Assembly (NCBI GenBank): GCA_004283105.1
Contig: SHLN01000113.1
Span: 1 to 8,323, forward strand
Reading direction: 5' to 3'
From: Acidimicrobiia bacterium
GTDB taxonomy: Bacteria > Actinomycetota > Acidimicrobiia > Spongiisociales > SHLN01
DNA length: 8,323 bases
Shown: piece after piece, positions 5,483 through 8,323 of the stretch
How the letters are laid out: every line of letters begins with the position of its first letter
Position numbering within the stretch: the stretch's first letter is position 1
Notes under the pieces: model-generated
Databases searched by the model: none
What the model saw: the letters and a program-made list of their open reading frames with translations, nothing else
Told to the model about the DNA's origin: nothing
Position numbers and translations under genes: made by a program

Positions 5483-6613
5483 CTAAATCACCCCGTCGGC
5501 TCGAGCCTTCGCCACCTTCGCATTGTGCTCGTCCAGGGTGGTGGAGAACCCGTGGCCCCCATCGAAGTCGACCACCACGTAGTAGTAGAAGTTGGTGTCG
5601 GCCGGGTCGGCGGCAGCTTCGAGTGAGGCTCGCCGCACCGTCGAGATCGGCGTTGGCACGAGGCCGGCGTACCTATACGTGTTGTAGAGGGAATCGATTT
5701 CCCGATCCTGGGCCAGCGGCACTCCCCGCTCACCTTTGGCATAGACGAGAGCGGCATCGATGTTGAGCCCCTGACCGATCTCGAGCCGGTTGTAGATGAC
5801 GCTGCTGATGAGCGGCCTATCCACTTCGAGCTTCGCTTCGGCTTCGATGAGCGAGGCAACGATGAGCGCGTCGTAGATGGCTTCGTTGGAGGGCGTCTCA
5901 GGATCATCGAAGAAGCCGAGGGATTCGAGGCGTGACCAATCGACGGATGCAACCCGGGTTTCCATTGTCGAGACGAGTGTTCCGACAACGGCATCGGCCG
6001 ACACGTCGGAGAAGAACTCATACGTGTCGGGGAACAGGAGGCCCTCCCAATGAGACAGCCGCTCGCCGCTCAATGACTCCGGCATCAGGCTGGAGCTGAC
6101 GCGCCCCGTCAGCAATGGTTCGGTCAGCTCCTCCTCGGTGAACTCGGTCTGACGGGCCAGCGAGGTGATCACCTCGTCGATCCAGAGGCCTTCGATGAGG
6201 GTGAGCCGGAACGTCTCGCCACCCACCGGGCCCCGCACCAGTTCGTCGAGCACGGCATCGATGCCCATGCCGGTCGTCAGGCTGTACTGACCGGCCTTCA
6301 GCGCCGAGGTGAGATCCCGCACCGCCACCTCGTCGACGAACTCCACGGAGGAGGAGATGACGCCGGCCTCCTCGAGGAGGGCCCCGATGTTGCGTGCCGT
6401 CGATCCGCTCGGGATCTCCAGGTCCACGTCCAGGCCCGCCACCAGGGTCGACGAGGCCTCGGGCCGAACGGCCTCTCCCGCCCACGTTCCCATCTGCACC
6501 GTGGCAAATGCCCCGGCGGCTAGCACGACGACAGCGACCAGCGGCCCCACCCAGAAGGGGCGGCGCGGCGGGATCGGGTCGTATTGGGGAACAACGGTCA
6601 TTTGTGAGGTCAT
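5483..6613 (-). CDS. mltG: Endolytic murein transglycosylase MltG (YceG family)
   Basis: MltG cleaves nascent glycan strands at the outer face of the inner membrane and is thought to help terminate peptidoglycan polymerisation. The 376-residue product has a short cytoplasmic tail rich in P and R, one transmembrane helix (about 20-41) and then an extracytoplasmic part. A small LysM-like region starts near DLEIPSGSTARNIGALL (64-80). The YceG catalytic domain shows GLLFPDTYEF (191-200), ASLIEAEAKLEVDRPLI (253-269) carrying the expected catalytic glutamate (E257, with E259 also kept), SVIYNRL (271-277), LYNTYRYAGLVPTPIS (309-324) and DGGHGFSTTLDEHN (351-364). Family length is about 340-390. The ATG at 6613 overlaps the ruvX TGA as ATGA and has no clear Shine-Dalgarno, which fits translational coupling. 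A second ATG four codons in (6601) is possible. It ends in TAG at 5485-5483. Confidence 0.95.
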   Translation of the reverse strand: MTSQMTVVPQYDPIPPRRPFWVGPLVAVVVLAAGAFATVQMGTWAGEAVRPEASSTLVAGLDVDLEIPSGSTARNIGALLEEAGVISSSVEFVDEVAVRDLTSALKAGQYSLTTGMGIDAVLDELVRGPVGGETFRLTLIEGLWIDEVITSLARQTEFTEEELTEPLLTGRVSSSLMPESLSGERLSHWEGLLFPDTYEFFSDVSADAVVGTLVSTMETRVASVDWSRLESLGFFDDPETPSNEAIYDALIVASLIEAEAKLEVDRPLISSVIYNRLEIGQGLNIDAALVYAKGERGVPLAQDREIDSLYNTYRYAGLVPTPISTVRRASLEAAADPADTNFYYYVVVDFDGGHGFSTTLDEHNAKVAKARADGVI

Positions 6614-7014
6614 CGCAAGGAATCTAGGTGTCCCTGCAACATAACTGTCGCCGCCATTTTGTCGCGGATATCGCGCCGCTTGGATCTTCTCACCCCGCCC
6701 TGGATAAGGACGTCCTCGGCCACCTTGGTCGTGAAGCGTTCGTCGACCAGCTCAACCGGAAGCCCGGTGTGCGAGCCCACCGTCTCGGCGAACGATCGAG
6801 CCGCCCGGGCGACCTGACCTTCCTGCCCGGACAGCGAGACCGGCAAGCCGACGACAATGCCCTCGATGTCTTCAGCGGAGAGAATCTCGTCGAGACCCGC
6901 CAGAACGTCACTTGCTTCGAGCACCGCATACGGCGAAGCGATGAGCCGCGACGAGTCGCAGATGGCGACGCCGACCCGCCGGGTCCCGTAGTCGAGGCCG
7001 AGCAGACGTCCCAC
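6610..7014 (-). CDS. ruvX: RuvX/YqgF family Holliday-junction resolvase-like protein
   Basis: This 134-residue protein has the RNase H-like fold of the YqgF/RuvX family, annotated as a putative Holliday junction resolvase and implicated in pre-16S rRNA processing in E. coli. The expected acidic residues are visible: D8 in GLDYGTRRVGVA, E92 in VDERFTT and D118 in DKMAA, with GLPVSLSG (56-63) as the central family motif. Length is typical (about 135-150). The start is GTG at 7014-7012, directly after the alaS TGA (7017-7015). I see no good Shine-Dalgarno, so re-initiation by the alaS ribosome is the likely way in. The stop overlaps the mltG start as ATGA (6613-6610). The alaS-ruvX-mltG order is typical of Actinomycetota and related Gram-positives. 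Which substrate it cuts cannot be read from the sequence. Confidence 0.96.
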   Translation of the reverse strand: MGRLLGLDYGTRRVGVAICDSSRLIASPYAVLEASDVLAGLDEILSAEDIEGIVVGLPVSLSGQEGQVARAARSFAETVGSHTGLPVELVDERFTTKVAEDVLIQGGVRRSKRRDIRDKMAATVMLQGHLDSLR

Positions 7015-8323
7015 TCAGAGGTCGGTAAGGAGCGTGCGGAGTTCGTCGCCGGCCGCGGCAAGCGCCTCGGACAGGTTCTCGCCGTTCGGGCCACCGGCCT
7101 GGGCTACTTCGTCGTCGCCCCCGCCGCCACCACCAACGACACCGGCCGGACCGGCAATTACTGATCGGGCCGAGACGCCCCGGCCGACGAGATCCGACGA
7201 GACAACGGCGACGAGTTGAGCCTTCCCGCCCCGTTCGGTGCCGAGCACGACGATCCCGGACTTGACCTTGTCCCTGGCCTGGAAGGCGAGCAGGCGCAGA
7301 TCCTCACTCGAGGCGCCCGGCACCGCCGCTACGACGATGGCACTGCTCCCGACCCGCTCCGGATCAGACGTCAGGCTGCCGGCCGTCTCCGCCCGATAGC
7401 GGTCTTCGAACGCGCCGAGGCGCTCTTCCTGGTCCTTGGACCGCTTCAGAAGGGCAGTGAGGGCCGGACCGACGTTGCCGGGGCCGGTTTGCAGCGCTGA
7501 GGCGACGCCTTCCAACTCTGTGCGAAGACCGACAATGTGCTCGTAGGCGGCTGAGCCGGTCAGGGCTTCGACGCGGCGCATGTTCGAACCGATCGAACCC
7601 TCCGAGGTCACGATGAGCGGACCGACCTGCCCGGTGGTCGAGGTGTGGGTCCCCCCACACAGCTCACGCGAGAAGCTGCCGGCTTCAACCACTCGAACGG
7701 TTTCGCCGTACTTGTCACCAAAGAACGCGATGGCGCCCATGGCTTCGGCCTCCTGCTTGGAGGTCTCGAACGACGTGACTCTCGCGTTCTCGATGACATG
7801 GTCGTTGGCGAGTGCCTCGACGGCCCCGAGTTCATCCGGGTCGAGGGCAGCATGGTGGGAGAAGTCGAAGCGCAGGCGGCCGGCCTCGACGAGCGACCCG
7901 GCCTGCCGGGCGTGGTCGCCCAGGACCGACCGGAGCGCTGAGTGCAGAATGTGGGTACCGGTATGGCTCTTGCGAATCCGTTCGCGCCTCGTCCGGTCGA
8001 TCTCGGCGTTCGCCTCTTGATCGAGCCGAATCGTCCCTTTGGCCACCTTTACCCGATGGCTGTTGATCCCTTGAATGGCGAACTGGGTATCGGTCACCAC
8101 GGCCGAACCGGTCTCTGTCCAGACGGTTCCCGAGTCGCCGACCTGTCCCCCTGCCTCGGCATAGAACGGCGTCCGGTCGAGGAAGACCTCGCCTTCCTCG
8201 CCCTCCGACAGGGACTCGACTGACTCGCCGTCGCGCAGCAGCGCGACAATGCGGCTCACGGAGTCCTCGAACTCGTAGCCGAGGAAGTCGGTGAGATCTA
8301 CACCATCGAGGACTTTGCGGTAC
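7015..8323 (-). CDS. alaS: Alanyl-tRNA synthetase, C-terminal half (5' end outside window)
   Basis: AlaS charges tRNA-Ala and hydrolyses mischarged Ser/Gly-tRNA-Ala in the cytoplasm. The open frame enters from the window edge (first full codon at 8322-8320) and gives 435 residues ending in TGA at 7017-7015. Full AlaS is about 870-890 residues, so the catalytic and tRNA-recognition half is missing here only because of the window edge. Visible parts in order: start of the editing domain with TPFYAEAGGQVGD (fragment residues ~51-63), editing zinc ligands HTGTH (~120-124) and CGGTH (~222-226), a charged helical stretch rich in K, E and R (~290-312), and the C-Ala domain ending in a six-glycine run followed by DDEVAQAGG. 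All expected editing and C-Ala motifs are intact. The GTG at 8259 is internal and is not a start. The stop codon directly abuts the ruvX start, consistent with one operon. Confidence 0.97.
   Translation of the reverse strand, partial: YRKVLDGVDLTDFLGYEFEDSVSRIVALLRDGESVESLSEGEEGEVFLDRTPFYAEAGGQVGDSGTVWTETGSAVVTDTQFAIQGINSHRVKVAKGTIRLDQEANAEIDRTRRERIRKSHTGTHILHSALRSVLGDHARQAGSLVEAGRLRFDFSHHAALDPDELGAVEALANDHVIENARVTSFETSKQEAEAMGAIAFFGDKYGETVRVVEAGSFSRELCGGTHTSTTGQVGPLIVTSEGSIGSNMRRVEALTGSAAYEHIVGLRTELEGVASALQTGPGNVGPALTALLKRSKDQEERLGAFEDRYRAETAGSLTSDPERVGSSAIVVAAVPGASSEDLRLLAFQARDKVKSGIVVLGTERGGKAQLVAVVSSDLVGRGVSARSVIAGPAGVVGGGGGGDDEVAQAGGPNGENLSEALAAAGDELRTLLTDL

Overview
The window is 8.3 kb of GC-rich bacterial DNA in which every supported gene lies on the minus strand, so the biological order runs from high to low coordinates. 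The order alaS – ruvX (yqgF) – mltG – aroE is the one found in Actinomycetota (mycobacteria share it, followed there by a prepilin-peptidase-like gene). Together with the GC-rich coding and frequent GTG starts, this suggests an actinobacterium. A deep lineage such as Acidimicrobiia is plausible because complete type IV pilus motors occur there, but that placement is inference and the sequence alone does not settle it.

Layout in transcription order. (1) 8323-7015: C-terminal half of alanyl-tRNA synthetase, cut by the window edge. (2) 7014-6610: RuvX/YqgF nuclease-fold protein, starting with GTG directly after the alaS stop. (3) 6613-5483: MltG, a membrane-anchored murein endolytic transglycosylase, overlapping ruvX by ATGA. 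(4) 5482-5359: a 124-nt gap with two adjacent arrays of 7-bp tandem repeats. (5) 5358-4570: shikimate dehydrogenase AroE. (6) 4569-4517: a 53-nt gap with an inverted repeat covering the pilB ribosome binding site. (7) 4516-2855: PilB extension ATPase. (8) 2858-1329: a PilT-type retraction ATPase with an unusual extra N-terminal domain, overlapping pilB by ATGA. (9) 1328-108: PilC inner-membrane platform protein, starting directly after the pilT stop. (10) 111-53: two abutting hairpins sharing a GCGAAGC core, then about 50 nt with no recognisable gene. No gene-free stretch exceeds 300 bases.

How they work together. The first block is housekeeping (translation, an RNase H-fold protein acting on RNA/DNA, cell-wall glycan processing, aromatic amino acid synthesis). 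The second is the motor of a type IV pilus: PilB powers assembly, PilT disassembly, and PilC is the membrane platform both act on. Pilins, prepilin peptidase and alignment proteins are not in the window and presumably lie beyond base 1. Genes are tightly packed within each block. The two larger gaps, before aroE and before pilB, hold the most unusual non-coding structure.

No wholly new system is evident. The points most worth a second look are the PilT with a PilB-like N-terminal domain, the inverted repeat covering the pilB Shine-Dalgarno, the heptamer repeat arrays, the tandem hairpins after pilC, and a 12-bp perfect hairpin inside the pilB coding sequence.
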